From: Burkholderia sp. 4M9327F10
GTDB taxonomy: Bacteria; Pseudomonadota; Gammaproteobacteria; Burkholderiales; Burkholderiaceae
Reading direction: 5' to 3'
Assembly: GCF_005503145.1 (NCBI RefSeq)
Contig: NZ_SCNV01000021.1
Location: 60,045-124,044, forward strand
Length of the DNA: 64,000 bases
The translations under genes were made by a program, and so were the position numbers. Below, piece after piece: positions 8,816 through 17,801 of the stretch. Numbering within the stretch: position 1 is the first letter of the stretch; the number at the start of each line of letters is the position of its first letter. The notes beneath the pieces were generated by a model, which made no database searches, had not been told where the DNA came from, and worked only from the letters and a program-made list of their open reading frames with translations.

Positions 8816-9928
8816 CTAACGCTGTCCGAACGAAATCTCGCCGAACAACGCTTTTTGATCGCGTGGCTGCGAGCGCCAGTACTGCGGCGGCGCTTCGACA
8901 GTCGCGCCCAGTTGGGCTGCGGCATGCCACGGCCAGCGCGGGTTGTAGAGCAATCCGCGCGCCAGTGCGATCAGATCGGCGTCGCCCTGTTCGATCAGTT
9001 GCTCGGCGTGCAGCGGATCGGTGATGAGGCCCACCGCGATGGTGGTGAGACCGGTTGCCTGTTTCACCGCGTGCGCGAACGGTACCTGGTAGCCCGGTTC
9101 GAGCGGGATCTTCTGCAATGGCGAAACACCGCCGGACGACACATCGATCCAGTCGCAGCCGCGCTTTTTCAGCTCAAGCGCGAAGGCGATCGTATCGTCG
9201 AGACTCCAGCCGCCTTCCATCCAGTCGGTTGCCGAGACGCGCACGCCCACCGGCTTGTCGGCCGGAAACGCCGCGCGCACGATCTCGAAGATCTCCAGCG
9301 GAAAGCGCATGCGGTTTTCGCGTGAGCCCCCGTATTCGTCCTCGCGCTGATTGGCGACCGGCGAGAGGAACTGATGCAACAGGTAGCCGTGTGCAGCATG
9401 TACTTCAAGTGCATCGATGCCCAGGCGCGCTGCGCGCCGCGCCGACGCCGCGAACGCTTCCCGGATCCGGTTGAGGCCTGCCGTATCGAGTGCCAGCGGC
9501 GGCTCTTCGCCGGCTTTGTGCGGCAGGGCCGATGGAGCATGCGGCAGCCAGCCGCCCTCGGCGACCGGAATCAGTTGCCCGCCTTCCCATGGGGCATGGC
9601 TCGACGCTTTGCGACCGGCGTGCGAAAGCTGCATCGCCACGGGAATGGAGGAATGCTTGCGGATGGCGGCCAGCACCGGCACCAGCGCGGCTTCGGTGAC
9701 GTCGTCCCACAAACCGAGATCGCCCGGCGTGATGCGGCCATCGGGTTCCACGGAGGTGGCTTCGATGCACAGCAGGCCCGCACCCGATAACGCCATACTG
9801 CCCAGATGGATCATGTGCCACGCCGTGGCTTCGCCACGTTCGGCGGAATACTGACACATCGGCGACACAACAATGCGATTGGCAAGCGTCACGCTACGCA
9901 GCGTGAGCGGAGAAAAAAGCGCGCTCAT
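8816..9928 (-). CDS. Old Yellow Enzyme family NADH:flavin oxidoreductase (YqjM/XenA class)
   Basis: A 370-residue FMN-dependent ene-reductase that reduces activated C=C bonds or nitro compounds with NAD(P)H. Signature features of the YqjM/XenA ('thermophilic-like') class are the cysteine in IVVSPMCQYSAERG (about residue 25), the His-x-x-His substrate pair in LEVHAAHGYLLHQFLSP, and the FMN-phosphate loop GLITDPLHAEQLIEQGDADLIALARGLLYNP. Length is normal. It stands alone between the SET gene and the amidotransferase gene. The physiological substrate is unknown. Confidence 0.93.
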   Translation of the reverse strand: MSALFSPLTLRSVTLANRIVVSPMCQYSAERGEATAWHMIHLGSMALSGAGLLCIEATSVEPDGRITPGDLGLWDDVTEAALVPVLAAIRKHSSIPVAMQLSHAGRKASSHAPWEGGQLIPVAEGGWLPHAPSALPHKAGEEPPLALDTAGLNRIREAFAASARRAARLGIDALEVHAAHGYLLHQFLSPVANQREDEYGGSRENRMRFPLEIFEIVRAAFPADKPVGVRVSATDWMEGGWSLDDTIAFALELKKRGCDWIDVSSGGVSPLQKIPLEPGYQVPFAHAVKQATGLTTIAVGLITDPLHAEQLIEQGDADLIALARGLLYNPRWPWHAAAQLGATVEAPPQYWRSQPRDQKALFGEISFGQR

Positions 9929-10124
9929 GGATTACGCCCAAGGATGGCCGAAGAGCGAATGAGCATAGCACCGGGCCTGATTCGCTGCAGGACCGATGCC
10001 GGTGCAATTCAGCCGTGGCGCCTTACGTGGGTTCGCTGCCTGGTCCACGCACGGTTGCCCAATACGCCAGTCATGCCCGCTCGCCATGCCTGAGCGGGAG
10101 ATTGCGCCTGGCACTGCGTACGGT

Positions 10125-10838
10125 TCAGGCCTTTTTCTCGACCTGATCGAGCCACTCGGCAAACATGCGCTGCGCCGCTTCCTCCAGACCGGGGCCGAAA
10201 CGGGCGGTCTCGGCACGCAGTTCGCGCACGTCGATGCCCTCAGCGGCGATCTCCCCGGCATTCCCGATCAGCCAGGGTTCGAAGCGGTCTGCGCGAATTT
10301 CCGGGTGACATTGCAGAGCGAGCACATGCTGGCCCCATGAGAAGGCCTGGTTCTCGCAGGCTGGGGTCGAGGCAAGGTGTGTGGCGCCCGCCGGCAGATC
10401 GAAGGTATCGCCATGCCAGTGCAGCATGGAAGTCTGGGCCCCGTCCAGATGACGAAGCGGTGACAGCCGGCCCGCCTCGCTCAGCGTGAGCGGTGTCCAG
10501 CCGAGCTCGGTCTGCGCTGCCCGGTAGACTCGCGCACCCAGCGCCCGGGCAATCAGTTGCGCACCGAGACAGATGCCCAGCGTGGGCAGACCGGCCGCAA
10601 TGCGTTTTTCGAGCATCGACAGCAAAGGCACGAGCGTCGGATAGCGTGCGTCGTCAGTAGCACTGATCGGACCACCCAGCACGACCATCAGCGAAGGCGC
10701 GACGGGATTGGGCGCCTCGATCCGGGCAAAGCCGACGTCGAGGTAGCGTACCGGCCGGCCACGCTCGCCCAATACCAGCTCGAGACTGCCCAGATCTTCG
10801 AAGTGGACATGGCGAATGGCCAGAACTTCGTGAATCAT
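10125..10838 (-). CDS. Class I glutamine amidotransferase (GMP synthase-like)
   Basis: About 237 residues. The nucleophilic elbow GICLGAQLIARAL holds the catalytic Cys, and the His-Glu pair is in LALQCHPEIR, so the glutaminase triad is complete. No synthetase domain is fused, placing it with the stand-alone GuaA-N-like amidotransferases (some of which are gamma-glutamyl hydrolases acting on polyamine or amino acid conjugates). The ATG at 10838 is chosen over a GTG two codons upstream because AAGGTGGG is properly spaced from the ATG only. It lies downstream of the MarR gene on the same strand, 117 bases apart. Confidence 0.87.
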   Translation of the reverse strand: MIHEVLAIRHVHFEDLGSLELVLGERGRPVRYLDVGFARIEAPNPVAPSLMVVLGGPISATDDARYPTLVPLLSMLEKRIAAGLPTLGICLGAQLIARALGARVYRAAQTELGWTPLTLSEAGRLSPLRHLDGAQTSMLHWHGDTFDLPAGATHLASTPACENQAFSWGQHVLALQCHPEIRADRFEPWLIGNAGEIAAEGIDVRELRAETARFGPGLEEAAQRMFAEWLDQVEKKA

Positions 10839-10955
10839 CGGCACAGCCCACCTTCAGTTTGACAAAAGGACACGCCGCAAAACGGCGCAAAACCGGCGGG
10901 GCAAGCCGCATCGAGCGGCTGCCATGGCCGGCTTGGCAGTGTGGCAGACCTCGCT

Positions 10956-11594
10956 TTACAGCGCGTAGATCTTCCAGTTTTTCTTCTGGGTCGCGACGTC
11001 GGCGGTTTCCTGAACCGAGCAATCGAGACGCACGTCCGTGTCCGACATCTTCAGGTCGAGCAACGCGCAATGATGCGGCGTTTTCTTCGGATTCTTGCTC
11101 GGCTCGAAATGCGTGCAGGTCAGGCACATGCGGTGCGACGGAATGTCTTCCTGCTCTTCGAGCTGGCGCACCGTCTTCAGCAGCGTGCGGTAGAACAGCG
11201 CCTGCTCTTCCTCGCGCAGCGTGCTGACTGCCTTGGCGAGAAAGTCCGGCCATTGCGCGGCGCGCTTGGCAGCCGTGCGGCCGCGGGCCGTTAGACGCAC
11301 CGCGAGGGCGCGGCCGTCGTCGAGCGCCCGGCGCTTTTCGACCAGCCCCTTGCTTTCCAGGGTGCTGACCGCGTCGCTCGTGGTCGCGGCGGTCAACGCC
11401 GTTTCACGGGCGATTTCGCCAAGGCGCATCGGACCCTTGCGTTGCATCAGCAACACCAGAATCTCGCCTTGGGTGGGCGTCAGCCCCGCGCCTTCTGCCC
11501 ACTCCCATGCCTGGCTCCGCATGGCCGTGCTCAGTCGCAATAGGCTGTGGGTAACTCGCCCGGTTGCCTGCTCTCCGTATACGCCTTCGCTCAT
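10956..11594 (-). CDS. MarR-family regulator with a C-terminal cysteine cluster
   Basis: A 212-residue protein. Residues ~20-155 form a MarR winged helix (LTPTQGEILVLLMQRKGPMRLGEIARETALTAATTSDAVSTLESKGLVEKRRALDDGRALAVRLTARGR). The C-terminal ~60 residues are unusual for MarR: CLTCTHFEPSKNPKKTPHHCALLDLKMSDTDVRLDCSVQE, i.e. C-x2-C, then HHC, then C, which could bind zinc or an iron-sulfur cluster (inference). The start MSEGVYGE is chosen because the frame upstream to 11654 is untypical; an AAGA site precedes it. The amidotransferase gene follows and may be a target or operon partner. Confidence 0.88.
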   Translation of the reverse strand: MSEGVYGEQATGRVTHSLLRLSTAMRSQAWEWAEGAGLTPTQGEILVLLMQRKGPMRLGEIARETALTAATTSDAVSTLESKGLVEKRRALDDGRALAVRLTARGRTAAKRAAQWPDFLAKAVSTLREEEQALFYRTLLKTVRQLEEQEDIPSHRMCLTCTHFEPSKNPKKTPHHCALLDLKMSDTDVRLDCSVQETADVATQKKNWKIYAL

Positions 11595-11886
11595 AGTCTT
11601 TCGTTGGTTATTGACAGCATGCCGCTGCGTAGCTGGCCGTCGGGTGCCAAACACGCCGGCAGCCTGTATGGGGGCAGCCTCGTCCGGATCGCGGACGGAC
11701 TGAATCTACTATCTCGAAAATTTACTGCTTCGCACGCCAACCATGGCGCACCCTACAACACTTTTTTGCCATCTCCAACCTGCATGCCGTCCAAACTTCC
11801 GGCCGGCGACGCCAACGCTTTGGAGCTGCGCACCGACATTCTATGCGAGAGCGGCGAATCGTACAGCTAACTTATTCACTGCGACC
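11595..11886. other. Intergenic DNA upstream of the MarR gene
   Basis: No convincing gene or hairpin. It should contain the MarR gene promoter. The origin-like array begins at 11887. Confidence 0.5.
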
Positions 11887-12120
11887 TGTGGATAACCACG
11901 GGAAAACACCCGGGACAGGGTGTGCATCGATTCTTGACAAGCCTCCCGCGCCCTTCGCGCCCACCGGAGTTATCCGCAGTTCGCGGCCCGGATGCGCCCC
12001 GGAACAGCATGGTTATCATTGGCGCATCGCTTTGACTTTGCAGGGAATTATTCAGTTGTCCACAGCCGATTGCAATGCTTGTTAACTACTACTACGGTTA
12101 TATACGTAAACTTTGGAAAC
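11887..12120 (+). other. Origin-like array, left copy (DnaA boxes, DnaA-trio-like triplets)
   Basis: Contains TGTGGATAA (perfect box, reverse) at 11887-11895, TTATCCGCA (one mismatch) at 11970-11978 and TTGTCCACA (one mismatch) at 12056-12064. Twelve bases after the last box comes the core GCTTGTTAACT followed by CTACTACTACG (12077-12096). On the opposite strand the latter reads TAGTAGTAG, the form of the DnaA-trio motif described in Bacillus subtilis. AT-rich sequence follows (12097-12177). The same box, spacer length and core recur inverted at 15153-15193. This could be one half of a chromosomal origin. Confidence 0.6.
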
Positions 12121-12149
12121 TTCTAAGGAAGCCTTATCTGGAATCGGGA

Positions 12150-12194
12150 CCACAAAAAAATTCGCAAAAAATTTTCGCTCTCCGGGTTCCGGAG
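12150..12194 (-). terminator. Intrinsic terminator for ybdK
   Basis: Stem CTCCGG/CCGGAG with loop GTT at 12180-12194. Read on the minus strand it is followed by runs of T (the A runs at 12164-12177 and 12153-12159). It lies about 45 bases after the ybdK stop. The same AT-rich tract could double as an unwinding element of the adjacent origin-like array. Confidence 0.6.
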
Positions 12195-12239
12195 GGCGCA
12201 CTCGCGCGCCCCTCGCTTGCCTCACCCTGCCTTACCTCG

Positions 12240-13355
12240 TCATGCGCGCCATTGCAGGCATTGTTGCCGAACCGCTTCGTGCAGCGACTTTTCATGTTCG
12301 AACACAGTACGCAGCCAGGTTGCATCGTTGACCTGACCACGTGCGATCGACGCCACTTCCGCCAGCGCCTTGCCCGAACCGAGTGCTTCCGCATGCGGTG
12401 CAATCCGCTCGAGCGTTTCAAGAATGTCTTCTGAAAGCGTCTTGCGTTCGCCGCTCTGCGGATCGATGCAGGTACCGGCCAGTCCGAAGCGGCAGGCCTC
12501 GAAACGGTTGAAGGTATAGACGAGGTAGTCGTCTTCCTTCGGTGTCAGCGGCTTGTCGAGCAACAGATGACGCGCAAGCGTCTGGATGTAACAGGCAATC
12601 GCCGCAGCCCGGTCAACCGACAGCGGCGTATCCATCACGCGCACTTCGATGGTTCCGAAGCCAGGCTTCGGACGAATGTCCCAGTAAAAATCTTTCATGC
12701 TGTTCACGACACCTGTGTGAACCATCTTCGAAAAATATTCTTCGAAGCTGTCCCACGTCAGCATGAAAGGTGCGCGGCCCGAGAGCGGAAACGCAAACAC
12801 CGAGTTCAGACGCGCGGAGTGAAAGCCGGTGTCGACGCCCTGCACGAACGGCGAGGACGCCGACAGCGCGATGAAGTGAGGAATGAAACGCGACATCGAA
12901 TGCAGCAGGTACAGCGCGCTGTTCGAATCCGGACAGCCGATGTGCACGTGCTGGCCGAACACTGTGAACTGCTTGGCGAGGTAGCCGTACAGTTCAGAGA
13001 GGTACTGGAAGCGCGGCGTGTCGACAATCTGCCGGTCGCTCCATTGCTGAAACGCATGCGTGCCGCCGCCGCACAAACCGACGTTCAGGTGATCGGCAGC
13101 ACTGACGAGTGTGTCGCGGATCGTGCGTAAATCGGCCAACGCCTGCTCGTGCGTCGTGCAGATGCCGGTCGAAAGTTCGATCATGCTTTCAGTGATCTCC
13201 GGCGTGATGTTGCCGGGGATTTTTTCGTCCTGGATGAGCCGCAGCAGATCGGACGCGGCTTTGGTCAGATCATAGTCATGGGTGTTGACGATCTGCATCT
13301 CGAGTTCGATACCGAAGGTGAACGGTTGCGAATCGACGAAGCGTTCGAGTGACAT
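12240..13355 (-). CDS. ybdK: Carboxylate-amine ligase, YbdK/GCS2 family (putative glutamate-cysteine ligase 2)
   Basis: A 371-residue ATP-grasp-like ligase, almost identical in length to E. coli YbdK (372). Diagnostic stretches are FTFGIELEMQIVN near the N-terminus (Mg/ATP site), ITESMIELSTGICTTHEQAL, GGGTHAFQQW, QFTVFGQHVHIGCPD and FGTIEVRVMDTPLSVDRAAAIACYIQTLARHLL. Family members form gamma-glutamyl-cysteine slowly or act on other amines; the true substrate is uncertain. A separate classical gshA is present at 38898, so this is not the main glutathione enzyme. It lies downstream of the antiporter gene, between the two origin-like arrays. Confidence 0.92.
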   Translation of the reverse strand: MSLERFVDSQPFTFGIELEMQIVNTHDYDLTKAASDLLRLIQDEKIPGNITPEITESMIELSTGICTTHEQALADLRTIRDTLVSAADHLNVGLCGGGTHAFQQWSDRQIVDTPRFQYLSELYGYLAKQFTVFGQHVHIGCPDSNSALYLLHSMSRFIPHFIALSASSPFVQGVDTGFHSARLNSVFAFPLSGRAPFMLTWDSFEEYFSKMVHTGVVNSMKDFYWDIRPKPGFGTIEVRVMDTPLSVDRAAAIACYIQTLARHLLLDKPLTPKEDDYLVYTFNRFEACRFGLAGTCIDPQSGERKTLSEDILETLERIAPHAEALGSGKALAEVASIARGQVNDATWLRTVFEHEKSLHEAVRQQCLQWRA

Positions 13356-13492
13356 GGCGTCCCCTGATTCAAGTCGGCGGGACAGGCTCGGCCTGCCCCA
13401 CCGTTTTCAATGTCGCAAATGCGTGCAGAAAAGCGGCGCGCGGCATGGCGTGTGCAACGGCAAGCGGCTCATTGGCCTGCCCATTGGCCCGC

Positions 13493-14695
13493 TCATTCAC
13501 GCCGCTCGCCTACCAGAGCGAGGCAACGATAGACGAGCCACGGTCCGACGATCTGCAACACGACAATCGAGCACATCATGATCGCGCGCAGGCTCGGATC
13601 CAGATTCGGATAAAGACTGTAGGTATCGTCGACCAGCAAATACGCGAGCGCCGACATGGGCGAAAGCGAAAGACCGAGCGCCACGCCCTGCTTCCAGTTC
13701 AAACCGCTCGGCTTGGCAAACGCAAGCACACCCACCAGTTTGCCGACGAGCCGCGCAACAATCAGTCCCAATGCGGCGACTCCGCCGATGGCGATATCGC
13801 GCCACTCGAACGAAGTCAGTGTAAGCACGAACAGGATCACCGTCAGCAACCAGCCCGCCGTGCCGAAATGCTGCGGCCAAAGTTGCGGACGCGCCTCCAT
13901 GTTCTTCACGATGATGCCAGCGGCGAGCAGGCTAAGAATTGTCGAGAGCTTGAACAGATGGGCAATGGCAATCGCCAGCAGCACGAGGCCGAACAGCGCA
14001 ACGAACGAATGCTCGTCCTGCATGTTCATGCGGCGATAGAAAAAGATGCAGGTACGCGCGAGCGCAAATGCGAGAACCAGCGAACCGACCAACAGATATA
14101 GCGGCTGCAGGATAGTCGCGAAAACGTTGCCGTAGGTTTCCTGATGCAACCAGCCCGACACGAGTTTCTCGATCACGACTGCGTACATGCTGTTGAGCGC
14201 GGTCAAGGTCAAGAGCCGTTGCGTGACCTGGCCTTCGGCACGCAGCTCCGTTTTCAGCTGGATCACCATCGCCGGCGACGTGGCCATCGCGATCGCCGCG
14301 AGCACCAGCGCGACGATCAGCGGCACATGCAAGAACAGCAGGATCGGCAGGACCAGCACAAATGTCAGTGTCGATTCGGCGATGCTCGACAGAATCAGCC
14401 AGGGATTGCGGCGGATCCAGCGCAAGTCGAGCCGGCTGCCGAGTTCGAACAGCAACAGGCCGAGCGCCACATCGAGCAGCGGCCGGGCCGCTCTCGCCGA
14501 ATCCGCATCGATCACGCCGAAGCCAGCCGCGCCGGCCACGAGACCGATCACTGCATAACCGGAAATGCGTGGCAAGCGCCACGCGCGATAGCACAGCTCA
14601 CCGCACAAACCGGCGGCGAGCAGCGCAAGGCCTGCCCAAAAAATCGCATCGGGTGAGAGCGGCCAGCCAGGAAAGAATGAAAACGCCGACTTCAT
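13493..14695 (-). CDS. Kef/CPA2-type cation:proton antiporter
   Basis: A 400-residue integral membrane protein with about 11-12 hydrophobic helices and no TrkA-N tail, as in the membrane half of KefB/KefC-type CPA2 transporters (Na+/H+ exchanger domain). Conserved-looking pieces are LPRISGYAVIGLVAGAAGFGVID, LLDVALGLLLFELGSRLDLRW and AIAMATSPAMVIQLKTEL. The start at 14695 is supported by AAGGAG 11 bases upstream; the open frame to 14785 runs into the promoter region. Followed by ybdK after 137 bases, so the pair may be an operon; the substrate ion is unknown. Confidence 0.88.
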   Translation of the reverse strand: MKSAFSFFPGWPLSPDAIFWAGLALLAAGLCGELCYRAWRLPRISGYAVIGLVAGAAGFGVIDADSARAARPLLDVALGLLLFELGSRLDLRWIRRNPWLILSSIAESTLTFVLVLPILLFLHVPLIVALVLAAIAMATSPAMVIQLKTELRAEGQVTQRLLTLTALNSMYAVVIEKLVSGWLHQETYGNVFATILQPLYLLVGSLVLAFALARTCIFFYRRMNMQDEHSFVALFGLVLLAIAIAHLFKLSTILSLLAAGIIVKNMEARPQLWPQHFGTAGWLLTVILFVLTLTSFEWRDIAIGGVAALGLIVARLVGKLVGVLAFAKPSGLNWKQGVALGLSLSPMSALAYLLVDDTYSLYPNLDPSLRAIMMCSIVVLQIVGPWLVYRCLALVGERRE

Positions 14696-15119
14696 CTTGG
14701 TGGGTTCTCCTTTGATCGGGTGAAATCTAAACGCGCTGCACCTGCAAACCTGCAAGCGGTGAGTTCGGATGTGCTGCCGCAGCATGGCTCGCTATCGCAG
14801 CGGATCCCGGCACAGGTGAAAGAACGCCGTCGACTTGAATCAGAGTCTGATGGACCGGCACCGTTCCATTGGTGCGTCCACCGCTTGACGGAGGGTAGGA
14901 CGCGGAAAGAACGGCGATTGTGCCATAGCTTTTCGGCGTCGATTGAAAACGCTCGTTTGGGTGCGAGAAGCGGTAAAAATGCACCCGTTTGGCAGAAGAA
15001 CAAGAAAAAGCGACCGGTAGCGATCAGCTTCGCGTGCCGCGGTGTTGACGGTTTTGTAGTCGGAAAAGATTCCTGAGATCCGGGGTCGGTGCGTGGCCGA
15101 TAAGCGTCGTGTAGCGACG
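14696..15119. other. Intergenic DNA upstream of the antiporter gene
   Basis: About 425 bases with no supported gene. Both short open frames here have atypical composition. It should contain the promoter of the antiporter gene. The right origin-like array begins just beyond. Confidence 0.5.
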
Positions 15120-15120
15120 G

Positions 15121-15388
15121 CCTTTCTGCTTATTGGTTTACTCGTATGTATACGTAGTAGCAGTTAACAAGCCTGCTCGATTTCTGTGGATAACTCTGGT
15201 TTACCGAACCGAATCAGTGTCTTGCAGACTGCACAACCGGCTGTACAGGATGTGCGGCTGCGAGGGGGACAAGTGGGTAACTTTTTGCGCTTTCGGCGAG
15301 CGGCGAAGTTACCCCGTTTACGTCCACATCCCGTCCACACGCGTTTCACCTGCAATCAGACAGGTTATCCACAGCAAGCCGTGGATAA
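15121..15388 (-). other. Origin-like array, right copy (inverted relative to 11.9-12.1 kb)
   Basis: Contains two perfect DnaA boxes, TGTGGATAA at 15185-15193 and TTATCCACA at 15365-15373, plus CGTGGATAA (one mismatch) at 15380-15388. Eleven bases beyond the TCCACAG of the first box (minus-strand reading) lies the core GCTTGTTAACT-GCTACTACG at 15172-15153, differing from the left copy at one position of 20. On the plus strand this shows TAGTAGCAG, a DnaA-trio-like series, next to an AT-rich stretch at 15121-15152. The distance between the proximal and distal reverse box (~171) is close to that of the left copy (~160). Confidence 0.65.
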
Positions 15389-15410
15389 CTTTTCGCGCGA
15401 CAGGCTGATA

Positions 15411-17378
15411 TCAGCGGGCGGTGCCCTGGCGTAAGGCGCGCAGCAGAAAACGGGCGGGGTCGAGATCTTCGGCGAGGTCGCGCGCGATCGGCCAAGGCTC
15501 GCCTTCGATCTGCGAGGCGATCAGCTCGGCACCGAGGCCCGCCCACACGAGACCGCGCGAGCCATACGCGAAGGCGCCGTACAGTCCGTGCGCGCGCGGC
15601 AGATCGAGTGGCCAGGCGCCGCGCAGGCGTGCGCTGTCATGGATCGCGGCGGCTTCGTCGGGCAGCGCGCCGATCATCGGTATACGGTCGCTCGTGACAC
15701 AGCGAAACGCGACCCGGCCGGCCAATGACGCAGGGTTTTGCGCGTCGAGGGTGGTGGCCAGCGCGGGCAGCATTAGCGCGAGGCGTCGGAGATTTTCTTG
15801 GTGCCCGGCGGTTTGCACGGCGCGTTCGGGGTCGTCGATATCGTAGGTTGCGCCGGTTAGCGTGACGCTGTCGGCAAGCGGCACGGCGTAGCCATCGCCG
15901 ATCACCGGCATGGCGAGCGGCGGCACGCTGCCGGCGGGCAGCAGCGTCAGTTGACCACGTACGCTGCGGGTGGGCGCGTAGCGCAGGCCAGCGAGACGCG
16001 CGGCGTCGTGGGCATTCGCGAAGATCACCACTGGTGCTTCGGCAAGCGTCTCACCGTGCGCATCGAGCACACGCCATCGATCGCCCACGCGTTCAATCCG
16101 CTCTGCCTGAACGCCGAAGCGCCGCTCGAGCAATGCGCCGGCAGCTGCGCATTGAGCCGCGCACAGCGATGCCGGATCGATCCAGCCGCCATGCGGAAAC
16201 AGCCATCCACCCTGGCTGAGCGGGAGCTTCGCAATCCTCTGTGCCTCAGTGCGCTCAAGTAGCGTCACATACTCAGGCGGATACGCGAACCTGGCTAACG
16301 CCGCGGCCATCATGCCCGCTTCTTCTTCGTTTGCCGCTAGCTGCAGCAGTCCTTCGGCGCCGCGCACGGGCGCGTGGCCCGCGTCTGCGAGCATCGCCCA
16401 GCGCTGTCTTGCATACAGAAAGCCGGCTCGCGTGATGCGCGAGGCGACACCGTCGTCACGCGAGAGCATCGGATGAAACACGCCGGCCGGATTACCCGAG
16501 GCGTCGCGTGCCGGTGCGTCGTGCCGTTCGAGCGACTCCACGCGCCAGCCGCGTGCGGCAAGCCGTTCGATCACGGCGCAGCCTGCGAGACCCGCGCCGA
16601 TCACCACCGCGTGCCGCTCGCTTACGGCGAGCGGGACCGGCGGTTCGTAGCGGCGTACACGCCAACGCGGCGCAAAGCGGCCCACCAGCATGGCGCGTTT
16701 CCAGCCGAAACCCTCCACCTTGCGGTATTCGAAGCCGGCTTGCGTGAGGGCACGCTTGACGTCACCGGCACTCGTATAAGTGGCGAAGGTGGCGTCGTCG
16801 CCCGCGAGCCGGGCAAGCGTTTTGAAAATCGCGGGTGTCCACAATTCGGGATTTTTAGCGGGAGCAAAGCCGTCCAGATAGAACGCGTCGGCGCGTAGCC
16901 AGAGGGTGGGCAACGTCTCGGCGGCGTCGCCGAAAACAAGCGTGAGGATGACTCGCCCACCTTCGAATTCGAGCCGGTGGGTGCCCGGCACGAGCATCGG
17001 CCACGCCTGCGCGAGGCTGTGGCCGAGCTCCGCAATCGATGCGTCTGCAACGGTCGCGGCATACGCATTTAACAAATCGGCCCTTGTAAACGGGTGTTTT
17101 TCTGTCGAAACGAAATGCAGCCGCTCGCAACGGTCCGGGTCGGCGCGCCAGGCTGCCCAGGTGACCAGAAAGTTGATGCCCATGCCGAAGCCCGTTTCCA
17201 GCACGGTGAAAAGTCGCCGGCGCTGCCACCGTCCGGGCAGGCTGTTACCTTGCAAAAACACGTATTGCGCCTGGGCAAGACCGCCCACGGCGCTGTGATA
17301 GATATCGTCGTGACGCGGCGAGAACGGCGTGCCGTTCTCGCGAAACGCCAGGATGGCGGGGAGCAGCGGATCGGTCAT
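15411..17378 (-). CDS. mnmC: Bifunctional tRNA 5-methylaminomethyl-2-thiouridine biosynthesis protein MnmC
   Basis: A 655-residue fusion enzyme that completes mnm5s2U34 in tRNA. The N-terminal ~250 residues are the SAM-dependent methyltransferase (VLETGFGMGINFLVTWAAWR, YLDGFAPAKNPELWTPAIF). The C-terminal part is the FAD oxidoreductase that removes the carboxymethyl group, starting with the dinucleotide fold HAVVIGAGLAGCAVIERLAARGW and ending with YGAFAYGSRGLVWAGLGAELIASQI. Start MTDPLLPAILAF at 17378 fits homologues better than an upstream in-frame ATG at 17402. It acts downstream of MnmE/MnmG, and mnmE is present at 51872. The gene ends 23 bases from the right origin-like array. Confidence 0.95.
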   Translation of the reverse strand: MTDPLLPAILAFRENGTPFSPRHDDIYHSAVGGLAQAQYVFLQGNSLPGRWQRRRLFTVLETGFGMGINFLVTWAAWRADPDRCERLHFVSTEKHPFTRADLLNAYAATVADASIAELGHSLAQAWPMLVPGTHRLEFEGGRVILTLVFGDAAETLPTLWLRADAFYLDGFAPAKNPELWTPAIFKTLARLAGDDATFATYTSAGDVKRALTQAGFEYRKVEGFGWKRAMLVGRFAPRWRVRRYEPPVPLAVSERHAVVIGAGLAGCAVIERLAARGWRVESLERHDAPARDASGNPAGVFHPMLSRDDGVASRITRAGFLYARQRWAMLADAGHAPVRGAEGLLQLAANEEEAGMMAAALARFAYPPEYVTLLERTEAQRIAKLPLSQGGWLFPHGGWIDPASLCAAQCAAAGALLERRFGVQAERIERVGDRWRVLDAHGETLAEAPVVIFANAHDAARLAGLRYAPTRSVRGQLTLLPAGSVPPLAMPVIGDGYAVPLADSVTLTGATYDIDDPERAVQTAGHQENLRRLALMLPALATTLDAQNPASLAGRVAFRCVTSDRIPMIGALPDEAAAIHDSARLRGAWPLDLPRAHGLYGAFAYGSRGLVWAGLGAELIASQIEGEPWPIARDLAEDLDPARFLLRALRQGTAR

Positions 17379-17801
17379 GCGAGGCAAAAAACCTTCGGGC
17401 AAACGGGTCGAGCGGTGCCGGACACAGCGCGCCGGCCATCGCGCAGCGGGCTATGGCGGGCCGCTCGACGCCTGGAACGTTGGCAAAAACCAACGCCGAA
17501 CCCCCGTAAAGCCGCGCTTTGGCAGCCGTTTGGATTCCCGGAATAACAAAAATCGTCATTTCCCGGGTTACTCCACCTGGCAACCGTGTAAATCTTCGAA
17601 ACCCTTATCCTGATTGGGTTTGCGCTGCGCTATCATAGCAAGCGCCGCAAAGGGAAGCGGCAGCACGGCCGTTACGCAGGAACTTGCCGACGGGTTTGTC
17701 CGGAACGCTCCGGAGCCGTAGCTGCTCGACGGCGCGGCGCGCGCACGTATAATCGGCGCGTTCGCGCTGTTCGTGTCAACCTAAACCAGAAAGGAACCTT
17801 A
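17379..17801. promoter_or_regulatory. Intergenic region between mnmC and the HU gene, with HU promoter
   Basis: A consensus -10 element TATAAT lies at 17748-17753, with a weak -35 (CTCGAC, 17725-17730) 17 bases upstream. This gives a predicted HU transcript leader of about 40 bases and a good ribosome site (AAAGGAACC) before the ATG. The mnmC promoter must also lie here. No gene is evident. Confidence 0.6.
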
